Origin: an uncultured Bacteroidia bacterium | Lineage (GTDB): Bacteria; Bacteroidota; Bacteroidia; J057; CALAJH01 | Direction: 5' to 3' | Assembly (NCBI GenBank): GCA_937922655.1 | Contig: CALAJH010000033.1 | Span: 1 to 64,000 of the forward strand | Length of the DNA stretch: 64,000 bases | In this document: piece after piece, positions 9,942-18,040 of the stretch | Layout: each line of letters opens with the position of its first letter | Position numbering within the stretch: the stretch's first letter is position 1 | Notes under the pieces: generated by a model | Told to the model about the DNA's origin: nothing | Databases searched by the model: none | Seen by the model: the letters and a program-made list of their open reading frames with translations, nothing else | Program-made: the position numbers and the translations under genes

Positions 9942-10658
9942 TTACATTCCGGCGACGCGTCGAAGTTCTTTTCGGTCGAGAATGTGGGTTTGTTTGCCGA
10001 CGGTTTCGACGAGTCCTTCGTTTTTGAATTCGGTCAAAAGGCGAATAACGGTTTCGGTGGAAGTGCCGGCGATGTTGGCGAGGTCTTCTCGCGGCAAATT
10101 GATGGGAATAATCCATCGGTCGCCGAAGGGTTGAATGGGTTGGTGTTTTTCTCCGGTTTCGAGGAGTAGGAGCAGCGTTTCCGCCAAGCGTTCGCGCACG
10201 GATTTTTGCGCCATTTGCAAAAGCCTGTCGCGCATGATGCCTAGGTCTTGACACAAGGCTTTGAGCAGAGTTTGGGAAAAGGCGGGATTTTGGTCGAGCA
10301 GGGATTGAAATTCGTCACGGGTAATGATGCAGGCCTCGCCTTCTTCAAGGGCTTCGGCGGTGGCGGAATAGGGTTCGTCGGCGATGAGCGCCCTGTAACC
10401 CAAAATATCTCCGGGAAAAACCAAGCGAATAATTTGTTCTTTGCCCGTGGAACCGGTTTTGTAAAGTTTGAGCGTGCCTTTGCCAACACAAAACAGACCG
10501 TTGGGGCGATTGCCTTCAAAAAAAAGAATTTGGCCTTTTTTAAAACGATTGGAATGGCGCGGCCCCATTTCGGAAAGGCTTTGCCGGCTACACTGCCCCA
10601 AATGGGAATGCTCGAGCATCGAACATGCCGAACAGTCTTTCTTTGATTTCGGGTTCAT
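9942..10658 (-). CDS. Crp/Fnr family transcriptional regulator
   Basis: The 238-residue protein has an N-terminal cyclic-nucleotide-binding beta-barrel (about residues 25-145, with GQILFFEGN and GDILGYRAL), a long dimer helix and a C-terminal winged helix. The recognition helix region is REDLANIAGTSTETVIRLL. A short N-terminal cysteine group (Cys9, Cys12, Cys23) resembles the start of FNR-type oxygen sensors but lacks a clear full four-cysteine set. Sensing by an Fe-S cluster is therefore possible but unproven. The barrel lacks the Arg/Ser cAMP-binding signature of Crp. No target is evident from its neighbours. Confidence 0.9.
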   Translation of the reverse strand: MNPKSKKDCSACSMLEHSHLGQCSRQSLSEMGPRHSNRFKKGQILFFEGNRPNGLFCVGKGTLKLYKTGSTGKEQIIRLVFPGDILGYRALIADEPYSATAEALEEGEACIITRDEFQSLLDQNPAFSQTLLKALCQDLGIMRDRLLQMAQKSVRERLAETLLLLLETGEKHQPIQPFGDRWIIPINLPREDLANIAGTSTETVIRLLTEFKNEGLVETVGKQTHILDRKELRRVAGM

Positions 10659-10742
10659 AACGTAAAAAATGCGGTAAAACTATGCGTCGAAGGATTCCGA
10701 CTATTCGACCCCTAATTTAAGAACGTTTTTTCAATCATACAA

Positions 10743-10964
10743 GTGAAAATACGGCAACGAAAAAACGACGACGCGTACACGGTACAGGTGCAAACAGATT
10801 GGAAGGCGAATCGATTGGCCCAAACAAAGGCGGTTCCGTTTGCATGCTTGGGAAACGGACGATTTGTCGCCGGCTTGACGGCTCTCAATGAAATATTGAC
10901 GCAACGTAAAAGCGGAATTCGTAAACGGCCGACACTTGAAATCCATTGTTGTAAACGCTTTTGA
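10743..10964 (+). CDS. Possible small protein, unrecognised
   Basis: A 73-codon frame (MKIRQRKNDDAYTV start) occupies the roughly 300-base gap between the Crp/Fnr and Rpn-like genes. It has no recognised domain, its third-position bias is weaker than in neighbouring genes, and a similar-length frame exists on the other strand. It may not be expressed. Confidence 0.2.
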   Translation: MKIRQRKNDDAYTVQVQTDWKANRLAQTKAVPFACLGNGRFVAGLTALNEILTQRKSGIRKRPTLEIHCCKRF

Positions 10965-10965
10965 A

Positions 10966-11940
10966 TTACAAACAGCTGATTTCCTCGGCCGTCAATCCCG
11001 TGGCCGCGGCAATAACGGACAGGGAAACGCCTTGCCTTAAAAGGTTTTTCGCAATCGCAACGCGCTCCTCCATTTTTCCGATGTTGCGTCCATCGAATTC
11101 ACCTTTTCGGTAGCCGTCCGATTGCCCTTGTTGATAACCGTCCGATTGCCCTTGTTGATAACCATCCAATTGCCCTTGTTGATAACCATCCGATTGCCCT
11201 TGTTCGTAACCCGCCTCGATGAGGTCGCCAAAGATGAAGCGCAATTCTTCTTGACGACTGTAACCGGTGGCCGTGCGCTCAAGTTCTTGTTTGAGTTCCA
11301 TGTTGAAAGTTTTATGGTCTTTTCTTAATTTTCCAAAGGCGAAACAAGCCTCAATCCATAAAGCCCGTTCTTCAAGCGTGGTTAAGGCGTTGAGTATTTC
11401 TACGATTCCTTGAATCAAAAGGTTGCGCGGCGCGACGACGCTTAACACGGCAAAAACCGCCGCCTCAGGAATACCCTCTTCCAAAAGTTCCAAGCCGTCC
11501 ACTTTGGTCATGTCAATGGCAACAAGACGCATGTCGTCGGGAAAGCCCGCAATGCGGTCTATAAAATCGTCGGGCAAGGCCGTCAAAAAAATAAACGCCT
11601 GCACGAAATACATCACGTCCGCAAATCGGTCGCCGTCGATAATCAGACCTTTGTAACCGACGGCCCTACGCACTTCGTCGCCTTTGGCGCGGGTTTGCGC
11701 GTCCAAATGGAACAGACCCGCAACGGGTCTCCCCCTCAAAACCACCCCCAAAAGCTCAAACAGTGCGTCGCAAACGCGATGTTTTTTTCCGAAAAGGTCT
11801 ATCAATTCCTGACTAAGCTCCCTTCCAACGACCGCCTCCACCCCCGTATTGAGGTAAAGGTAAAACCACGACGCCAAAGCGACCAAACAACGTTTCGAGG
11901 TCTTGTCGTAGTATTGGTTTTGAATGTCTTGCGGATTCAT
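10966..11940 (-). CDS. Rpn/YhgA-like PD-(D/E)XK nuclease-family protein with internal 8-residue repeats
   Basis: The 324-residue protein has the layout of Rpn-type (recombination-promoting nuclease/transposase-like) proteins. An N-terminal alpha/beta nuclease-like domain is followed by an all-helical middle. A charged repeat tract (about residues 244-276, units like GYQQGQSD) precedes a C-terminal helix-turn-helix-like segment (LLRQGVSLSVIAAATGLTAEEI). At the position where family members carry ExQ it has HLDAQ, so the catalytic glutamate may be replaced by aspartate. The repeat tract is encoded by four 24-bp tandem units, which can expand or contract in frame. A second family member lies at 58387-59235. 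A promoter element sits 18 bases upstream of the ATG. Confidence 0.7.
   Translation of the reverse strand: MNPQDIQNQYYDKTSKRCLVALASWFYLYLNTGVEAVVGRELSQELIDLFGKKHRVCDALFELLGVVLRGRPVAGLFHLDAQTRAKGDEVRRAVGYKGLIIDGDRFADVMYFVQAFIFLTALPDDFIDRIAGFPDDMRLVAIDMTKVDGLELLEEGIPEAAVFAVLSVVAPRNLLIQGIVEILNALTTLEERALWIEACFAFGKLRKDHKTFNMELKQELERTATGYSRQEELRFIFGDLIEAGYEQGQSDGYQQGQLDGYQQGQSDGYQQGQSDGYRKGEFDGRNIGKMEERVAIAKNLLRQGVSLSVIAAATGLTAEEISCL
11113..11208 (-). repeat. Four tandem 24-bp repeats inside the Rpn-like gene
   Basis: The units are 11113-11136, 11137-11160, 11161-11184 and 11185-11208, each a near-copy of ACCGTCCGATTGCCCTTG plus six bases, differing by a few substitutions. Each encodes eight residues. 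Confidence 0.95.
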
Positions 11941-11958
11941 TCATCGAAAATAAAACTG

Positions 11959-11966
11959 CAAAGATA
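11959..11966 (-). promoter_or_regulatory. -7 promoter element of the Rpn-like gene
   Basis: TATCTTTG on the minus strand, ending 18 bases before the ATG at 11940. Confidence 0.6.
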
Positions 11967-12039
11967 AAATTCATGCCTGAAAACACGTCCCATCGTCCGC
12001 GATACGCCTTGCATGCCCAATTTGAAAACGTTTGGTTGG

Positions 12040-13002
12040 TCAAGGTTTGTTCGGCGAGGCCATGGCGGCGATAAACCCCGTTCCATAACCGAACATCTGG
12101 CATAAGGCCGCAAACGGCGCCGTAAAGCCAACGGCCCAACTGCGGTACTTTCGACCCGCGCCAACCCCTACGGCCGCAAGATACAACGTCCACACCGTCG
12201 TCATCGCCGCCCCCCAAACAGGGAACGGCGCGGAAACGAACGGCAGCGAAAGCGTAAACAAGGTAAACGCCGCCGGAAAAAAATGGGTCGGTTTAAGCGT
12301 GCCGGGATGCCGACGAGCCACGTCCACGCGTCCTTTGGCAAATTGGGACAGCTGGCGAAAAAAACTTCGGGGGTCGGTGCGCCGTTTATGGTAGACGTAA
12401 GCGTCGTTGACGAGTCCGACCTTGAAGCCCGCGGCGTAAAGGCGCAAACTTAGGTCGATATCTTCGCCGAAACGAAGCGAGCGTTCAAAACCGCCGGTTT
12501 TTTCGGCGGCGACCCGGCTTAGGCCCATGTTGTAGGAACGAGGCTGGTATTGGCCGACGCGCCGTTTGCCGCCGCGTATTCCACCCGTCGTCAAAAAGGC
12601 CGTCATCGTATAACTCGTCGCCTTTTGAAAGGTCGAAAACCCGGGCAGCGCGCGTTCGGGACCGCCGTATGCGTCGTATTTTTCCCGCTCCAACGCCGCC
12701 CGAACCACCGAAAAATATTCTTGCGGAACAATGCAGTCCGAATCGAAAAAAACGAAATAATCGCCGCTCGCGTGAACCATACCCGTGTTTCGCGCCGAAG
12801 CCGGGCCGCCGTTCGCTTGTACGACGTAGCGAATGTCCAACTCCGAGGCGTGTTTTTCGACCACGGCCCGTGCATCGCGTTTCGAGCCGTCCTCTACGAC
12901 CACGACCTCGAAACCCTTGTCGCTTTGCAACGCAAGGCTTGCCAAGAGTTCGTCCAATTCTTCGGGCCGATTGTACACCGGCACTATCACGGAAAATTTC
13001 AA
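12040..13002 (-). CDS. Family 2 glycosyltransferase
   Basis: The 320-residue protein has an N-terminal GT-A fold: FSVIVPVYNRPEEL, the nucleotide-binding VVVVEDGS, GGPASARNTG and the metal-binding DxD (FFDSDC, near residue 93). SLRFGEDIDLSLRL near residue 190 is the acceptor/catalytic ED motif. Hydrophobic C-terminal segments (about 240-310) suggest membrane association. It probably transfers a sugar to a cell-surface polysaccharide or lipid. Acceptor and sugar cannot be told. It lies 71 bases downstream of ileS on the same strand. Confidence 0.9.
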   Translation of the reverse strand: MKFSVIVPVYNRPEELDELLASLALQSDKGFEVVVVEDGSKRDARAVVEKHASELDIRYVVQANGGPASARNTGMVHASGDYFVFFDSDCIVPQEYFSVVRAALEREKYDAYGGPERALPGFSTFQKATSYTMTAFLTTGGIRGGKRRVGQYQPRSYNMGLSRVAAEKTGGFERSLRFGEDIDLSLRLYAAGFKVGLVNDAYVYHKRRTDPRSFFRQLSQFAKGRVDVARRHPGTLKPTHFFPAAFTLFTLSLPFVSAPFPVWGAAMTTVWTLYLAAVGVGAGRKYRSWAVGFTAPFAALCQMFGYGTGFIAAMASPNKP

Positions 13003-13073
13003 TGTTGCCGCAATTAAAAGGGCAAAATTTATTTATGGAAACAACGATGTTGGCGCATCTGGATTTACGCCCC

Positions 13074-16000
13074 TCACACCCTTTCAACGTACAACTTCCC
13101 AACCGCTTCGTCGATTTCGATTTCGGCGCCCTCGGTAACGGTTCCGAGTTCCAACGACACGGCCAAAACCTCCGAGGCAATAAAGTCCTTGTGGGCCTTG
13201 ACGGCGATGTTCCAAGCCTCGTTTTCACTCAAAACGACCCGAATTCTGTCGGTTACGTCGAAATCCAAATCCTTTCTGCGGTTTTGGATGCGATTGACGA
13301 GTTCGCGGGCCGTGCCTTCGAGCCGCAACGCTTCGGTAACGGCAATGTCGAGGGCGACGGTCGTTTTTCCGTCGCCGGCCACGTCCAATCCCGGCACTTC
13401 GAGCGTCGTCAGTTCGATTTCTTCGCCGACGAGCGTTACCGGACCATCGGCAAGGGCAAGCGTTATTTGTCCGTCGCGCTCGAATGCGGCCACCTCGTCG
13501 GAACTCAAATTTTCCAGCGCCGATTGGACGGCCTTCATTTTCGGCCCCAATTTTTTACCCAAAAGTTTGAAGTTCGGTTTGGCTTTTTTGACCAAAAAAT
13601 GAGGCGGAATGATTTCCACGCTTTTGACGTTCAACTCCGACATTATCAATTCTTTTTCGGCCAATATCGCGTTCGCTTCCGTTTCATCGAGGGCGACGAG
13701 CATCGCTTTTTGTAACGGGATGCGTACCTTAATGTTGTGTTTGCGGCGGATACTTCGGCCCAACGAACATGCCGCCTGCGCTTTTTCCATGCGGAAATCG
13801 AGTTCGGCGTCGATGTACCGGGCTTCGGGACGGGGAAATTTCGACAAATGCACCGAATCGGCGGGAAGCAATGTTTTCGACGTTTGAGCGCGGTCGCGTA
13901 TCGGACCCGTCAGGCAACGATAAATTTTTTCCGACGAAAACGGCGCAATCGGACTCATCAATCGCACGACCGCCGTTAAACATTCGTAAAGCGTTTCGTA
14001 CGCCGCTTTTTTGTCCTCGTTCATTTCGCCTTTCCAAAAGCGACGACGGTTGAGGCGTACGTACCAATTTGAAAGTTCTTCGACGACGAAATGTTGAACG
14101 GCCCGCGCGGCCCGGGTCGGTTCGTAGTTTTCGTATTCGCGTTCGACGTGCGTAATCAAGGACTGTAAGCGCGAAACAATCCATCGGTCCATGCCGGGCC
14201 GGTTTTCCACGGGCGTAACGTTCGTTTCGTCGACAACGAACCCGTCGATGTTGGCGTAAAGGGCGAAAAAGCCGTACGTGTTGTAGAGGGTAACGAAAAA
14301 TTTACGGTAGGTTTCGACAAGGCCGTCGATGTTGAAACGCAGGTTTTCCCACGGCGAAACGTTTTCGAGCATGTACCAACGCAGTACGTCCGCCCCCCAT
14401 TCTTCCATGACGGCAAAAGGTTCGACGGCGTTGCCAAGGCGTTTGCTCATTTTGCGGCCGTCTTTGTCCAAGACAAGGCCGTTGGCGATGACGTTTTTGT
14501 AGGCCGGCTTATCTTCCAACAACACGGCGATGGCGTGCAAAGTATAAAACCAACCGCGCGTTTGGTCGACACCCTCGGCGATAAAATCCGCCGGAAACGA
14601 CTCTTGAAACGCCTTTTGGTTTTCAAACGGGTAATGGTGTTGGGCGAAGGGCATCGCTCCCGAATCGAACCATACGTCAATCAAGTCGGGTTGGCGGAGC
14701 ATGACCCCGCATTCGGGGTCGTAAAGTTTGACCCCGTCGATGTAGGGTCTGTGCAGGTCAAAGTCGCCCGAGCGCAGTCCTTCGGGGGTAAAGGGTTGGT
14801 CGGCAACGCCGTTTTGTATTGCGTATTCGATTTCTTTGGCCAATTCTTCGACCGAACCGATGCATTTGAACTTGTTGCCCGCCTCGTTGGCCCATATCGG
14901 CAAAGGAATGCCCCAATATCGGCTGCGTGAAAGGTTCCAATCGTTGACGTTTTCCAGCCAGTTGCCGAAGCGTCCCGTGCCCGTCGATTCGGGTTTCCAA
15001 TTTATCGTTTTGTTGATTTCGGCCATACGCTCGCGATAGGCGGACGTTTTGACGAACCAACTGTCCAAGGGATAGTACAACACGGGTTTGTCGGTGCGCC
15101 AACAGTGCGGGTAATTGTGTTCGTATTTTTCGACCTTGAAGGCTTTGTTTTCTTGTTTGAGTTTGACGGCGATGTCGATATCGACGGGGACGTAATCGGG
15201 GTCGTCGGTGTAATTTTTGACGTAACGGCCCGCGAAATCGGTAATTTCCGGTACAAACTTTCCTTCCTTGTCGACGATGGGCAGGGTTTCGGATTCTTTG
15301 GCGCAATAGGCGTCGGCGGGATTTTCGAGCTTTCGGGTCACGACGACGGCGGAAATGTTGTTTTTGGCGGCGACGCGAAAGTCGTCCGAACCGAAGGTGG
15401 GGGCGATGTGGACGATGCCCGTACCGTCTTCGGTGGAAACGAAATCGCCCGCAATGACCCGAAAAGCGTCGCCCTCGGGTTGAATGTAGGGCAAGAGCTG
15501 TTCGTAGCGTTGTCCGACGAGTTCGGCGCCTTTGACGGTTTTGAGAACGCGAAAAGGAATTTTTTTGTCGCCGGCTTTGAAAGCGTCGAAATCCAAGGCG
15601 GCGTTTTCGGCGGGAAAGTATTTGTGGAGCAGGGCTTGGGCGAGAACGACCGTGCCGCGCAGATGCGTGTAAGGGTTGTAGGTTTCGACGAAAACGTAGT
15701 CGATGTTTTCGCCGACGGCAAGGGCGGCGTTGGCGGGCAAGGTCCAAGGGGTGGTCGTCCACGCCAAAAAATACGTGTTTTCAAAACCCGTCGCCTTGAA
15801 CTGCGCCACGACGCTCGTGTCCTTAACCTCTTTGTAGCAGCCCGGCAAATTCAGTTCGTGGGAGCTGAGACCCGTGCCGGCGGCCGGAGAATACGGTTGT
15901 ATCGTATACCCTTTATACAAAAGTCCTTTGTCGAAAAGGCGTTTGAGCAGATGCCACACCGATTCGATGTAGTCGTTTTCAAACGTGACGTAGGGGTTTT

Positions 16001-16436
16001 CGAGGTCGAGCCAATAACCCATGCGGGTCGTGAGCCGGTCCCATACGTCCTTGAAGCGCATGACCGCCTCGCGACACTTTCGGTTGTATTCTTCGACGGA
16101 AATCGTAACGCCGACGTCTTTTTTGGTGATGCCCAGTTCTTTTTCGACTTGGAGTTCGACGGGCAGGCCGTGGGTGTCCCATCCCGCCTTTCTCGCGACC
16201 CGATAGCCTTGAAGCGTTTTGTAACGACAAAAAACGTCTTTAAGCGTCCGGGAAAGAACGTGGTGGATTCCGGGAAGACCGTTGGCCGACGGCGGCCCTT
16301 CGTAGAAGGTAAAAGCAGGGGCGTCGGGCCGTTCGTTTATCGAGCGCTCGAATATTTTTTCGCGTTCCCAAAATTCGATAATTTCCTTTTCGATTTCGGG
16401 AATATGGGGCGTTTTGATTTCGGGATAAAGTTCCAT
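13074..16436 (-). CDS. ileS: Isoleucyl-tRNA synthetase, IleRS2 type with swapped HIGH motif
   Basis: The 1120-residue class I synthetase charges tRNA-Ile. The Rossmann domain begins at residue 40 (FYEGPPSANG). The CP1 editing domain includes TTPWTLPANAALAV, the KMSKS loop is DGRKMSKRLGNAVEP, and a long anticodon-binding C-terminal region follows. Its length and KMSKR form fit the eukaryote-like IleRS2 clade, which is intrinsically mupirocin tolerant. The normal HxGH signature is instead Gly56-Ile57-His58-His59, with first and third residues exchanged. This GxHH form has been reported in some IleRS2 enzymes as giving mupirocin hyper-resistance. A promoter element lies 37 bases upstream of the ATG. 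Confidence 0.96.
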   Translation of the reverse strand: MELYPEIKTPHIPEIEKEIIEFWEREKIFERSINERPDAPAFTFYEGPPSANGLPGIHHVLSRTLKDVFCRYKTLQGYRVARKAGWDTHGLPVELQVEKELGITKKDVGVTISVEEYNRKCREAVMRFKDVWDRLTTRMGYWLDLENPYVTFENDYIESVWHLLKRLFDKGLLYKGYTIQPYSPAAGTGLSSHELNLPGCYKEVKDTSVVAQFKATGFENTYFLAWTTTPWTLPANAALAVGENIDYVFVETYNPYTHLRGTVVLAQALLHKYFPAENAALDFDAFKAGDKKIPFRVLKTVKGAELVGQRYEQLLPYIQPEGDAFRVIAGDFVSTEDGTGIVHIAPTFGSDDFRVAAKNNISAVVVTRKLENPADAYCAKESETLPIVDKEGKFVPEITDFAGRYVKNYTDDPDYVPVDIDIAVKLKQENKAFKVEKYEHNYPHCWRTDKPVLYYPLDSWFVKTSAYRERMAEINKTINWKPESTGTGRFGNWLENVNDWNLSRSRYWGIPLPIWANEAGNKFKCIGSVEELAKEIEYAIQNGVADQPFTPEGLRSGDFDLHRPYIDGVKLYDPECGVMLRQPDLIDVWFDSGAMPFAQHHYPFENQKAFQESFPADFIAEGVDQTRGWFYTLHAIAVLLEDKPAYKNVIANGLVLDKDGRKMSKRLGNAVEPFAVMEEWGADVLRWYMLENVSPWENLRFNIDGLVETYRKFFVTLYNTYGFFALYANIDGFVVDETNVTPVENRPGMDRWIVSRLQSLITHVEREYENYEPTRAARAVQHFVVEELSNWYVRLNRRRFWKGEMNEDKKAAYETLYECLTAVVRLMSPIAPFSSEKIYRCLTGPIRDRAQTSKTLLPADSVHLSKFPRPEARYIDAELDFRMEKAQAACSLGRSIRRKHNIKVRIPLQKAMLVALDETEANAILAEKELIMSELNVKSVEIIPPHFLVKKAKPNFKLLGKKLGPKMKAVQSALENLSSDEVAAFERDGQITLALADGPVTLVGEEIELTTLEVPGLDVAGDGKTTVALDIAVTEALRLEGTARELVNRIQNRRKDLDFDVTDRIRVVLSENEAWNIAVKAHKDFIASEVLAVSLELGTVTEGAEIEIDEAVGKLYVERV

Positions 16437-16473
16437 GACGGAATAAGCGCCTGTGGCGCCGAATTTTCGCCCG

Positions 16474-16481
16474 CAAAATTA
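16474..16481 (-). promoter_or_regulatory. -7 promoter element of ileS
   Basis: Perfect TAATTTTG on the minus strand, followed by GC, 37 bases before the ileS ATG. Confidence 0.65.
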
Positions 16482-16681
16482 CCAATTTCGACCCGTAACG
16501 ACCGCATGGACCCAAGATTTGAAACGCACCCGTTTGGTTTCTCGACGCGCTTGTCGGTTTCGGCGGCGTGGTCGCTTGTCGGCGCCCCCGCCCAAAAATT
16601 AAACCGGAAAGCTTGTCGCAGCCTCGTTCAATATTCGATTTCCGTTTCCATGAGCGCGGAACGCGCATCGGGGCATAGGGC

Positions 16682-16903
16682 TTACGGATTTTTTTTCGGC
16701 GGCAAATCAAAGGCCTCGGCTTTGTGTTCGAAACGGTCCCGGTGGGAACCGTCGCAAAACGGTTTGTTGTTCGACAAGCCGCAACGACAAAGCGACACCG
16801 CCGTTCGTCCTCCCAAACCGTAAGTCTTGCCCGCAGCGTCCACCACCTCGAACTCCCCCTCCACTTTCAACGAACCGTTGTTGTTGACCGTAATTTTTAC
16901 CAT
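16682..16903 (-). CDS. CDGSH iron-sulfur domain protein
   Basis: The 73-residue protein carries the complete mitoNEET-type motif CRCGLSNNKPFCDGSH (residues 39-54), three Cys and one His that ligate a redox-active, pH-labile [2Fe-2S] cluster. The N-terminal part forms the beta-strand cap (MVKITVNNNGSLKVEGEFEV). The start at 16903 gives a normal bacterial CDGSH length. A longer upstream in-frame extension has no coding character and runs into the opposite-strand bamD gene. The function of bacterial CDGSH proteins is poorly defined; Fe-S or redox handling is likely. Confidence 0.92.
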   Translation of the reverse strand: MVKITVNNNGSLKVEGEFEVVDAAGKTYGLGGRTAVSLCRCGLSNNKPFCDGSHRDRFEHKAEAFDLPPKKNP

Positions 16904-17169
16904 AACGATTGCATAACGCGCCCAACGTTCAAAAAGTGCTGTTGTGAATTTTTTATGAACGGCGTTTTTTGCGGACGGTACGTTTCTTTTTGGAAAACAC
17001 GAAACCGGAAAAAAATCGACATTGCGTAAAGCGTCGAATCCAATCCGTTGTACGTCGTATTTCGTCGGGGCGGGGTTTGCGGAGATATTTTGGCCGAAGG
17101 TCTTGCGGGGTCGGCCGTGAAAACGGGGCGCCGGCAAAGCGAAGGTACGCGTTTTCGGGAAATTAGCGC

Positions 17170-17177
17170 TAAATTTG
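17170..17177 (+). promoter_or_regulatory. -7 promoter element of bamD
   Basis: TAAATTTG, 38 bases before the bamD ATG. Confidence 0.6.
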
Positions 17178-17188
17178 CCGTAGAAATA

Positions 17189-17207
17189 GGCGGCGCGGCG
17201 CGCCGCC
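17189..17207 (+). promoter_or_regulatory. GC-rich hairpin in the bamD 5' leader
   Basis: GGCGGCGCG and its complement CGCGCCGCC face each other around a single base, ending 8 bases before the bamD ATG. The inner pairs must open to form a loop, leaving a 7-8 bp very stable stem over the ribosome-loading region. Confidence 0.6.
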
Positions 17208-17215
17208 GTCGTCGA

Positions 17216-18028
17216 ATGATAATACGTATTCTTGGGGTCGCAAGCGTGACGCTGGCCCTCGCCGCCTGCGACCCTTGCAAAAAGCTGGCCAAAAGCAAGT
17301 CCGTTGCCGACAAGGACTCCGCCGCCTATTGTTATTTCCACAAAAAACAATACGAATCGGCGGGCATACTGTTCGAAGAACTTATGGGGTTGTATCGTGG
17401 AACGGAAAAACTCGAAAAAACCATGTTCCATTACGCCAAAAGCAAGTTCAAAAACGCCGAATTCATCACCTCGGCTTATTATTTTCAGGAATTTGTTTTG
17501 CAATATCCTTTGGGAAAATACACCGAGGAGGCCACGTATTTGATTGCCATGAGTCATTACGGCATGTCCAACGTCCATTACCTCGACCAATCGGACACCT
17601 ACAAGGCCATTGAATTCATGCAACTTTATCTTCAGCGTTATCCCGGCGGCAAATACTCTTCCGAAGCGGAAAAATACATCGAGGAAATGCGCTTAAAGCT
17701 GGCCTACAAAGCCTTCCGCCTCGCCGATTTATATTACCGTATGGAAAACTATAAATCGGCGGTGGTTGCGTTCAAAAACGTTTTGGCCGACCATCCGCAA
17801 AGTCCGTACCGCGAGGAAGCGGCCTTTAAGTTGTTTAAATCTTGTTACCTTTACGCCAAACAAAGCGTCAAAGAAAAACAACTCGAACGTTACCAATCGG
17901 CCGAAACGTACTATTTGCGTTACCTCGACCGTTATCCCGAAGGCAAATTCCGTCGCGAGGCCGAAACGCTTTACGCCGACATGCGCGACCGAATGGGCAA
18001 ACTCGTCGCCGCCAACACCGAACGTTAA
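17216..18028 (+). CDS. bamD: Outer membrane protein assembly factor BamD
   Basis: The 270-residue lipoprotein has a signal sequence ending in LALAAC, with the lipidated Cys at residue 18, followed by about five TPR-like helical hairpins (for example YSSEAEKYIEEMRLKLAYKA and FPLGKYTEEATYL-like units). It belongs to the BAM complex, which folds beta-barrels into the outer membrane, and is anchored in the inner leaflet of that membrane. The ATG at 17216 was chosen because it begins the lipoprotein signal. The longer upstream frame contains the promoter. It is followed after 12 bases by a T9SS surface protein. Confidence 0.92.
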   Translation: MIIRILGVASVTLALAACDPCKKLAKSKSVADKDSAAYCYFHKKQYESAGILFEELMGLYRGTEKLEKTMFHYAKSKFKNAEFITSAYYFQEFVLQYPLGKYTEEATYLIAMSHYGMSNVHYLDQSDTYKAIEFMQLYLQRYPGGKYSSEAEKYIEEMRLKLAYKAFRLADLYYRMENYKSAVVAFKNVLADHPQSPYREEAAFKLFKSCYLYAKQSVKEKQLERYQSAETYYLRYLDRYPEGKFRREAETLYADMRDRMGKLVAANTER

Positions 18029-18040
18029 ACCCTATAAAGC

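Noticed and set aside
11113-11208. Repeat array considered as CRISPR-like
   Set aside because: Units are directly adjacent without spacers and lie in frame inside a protein gene.
15105-16823. 572-codon plus-strand frame across ileS
   Set aside because: Antisense shadow of the synthetase, with repetitive Gly/Val/Phe composition.
16904-17623. Upstream extension of the CDGSH gene on the minus strand
   Set aside because: Overlaps bamD on the other strand and has no homology-like character; CDGSH proteins are about 70-80 residues.
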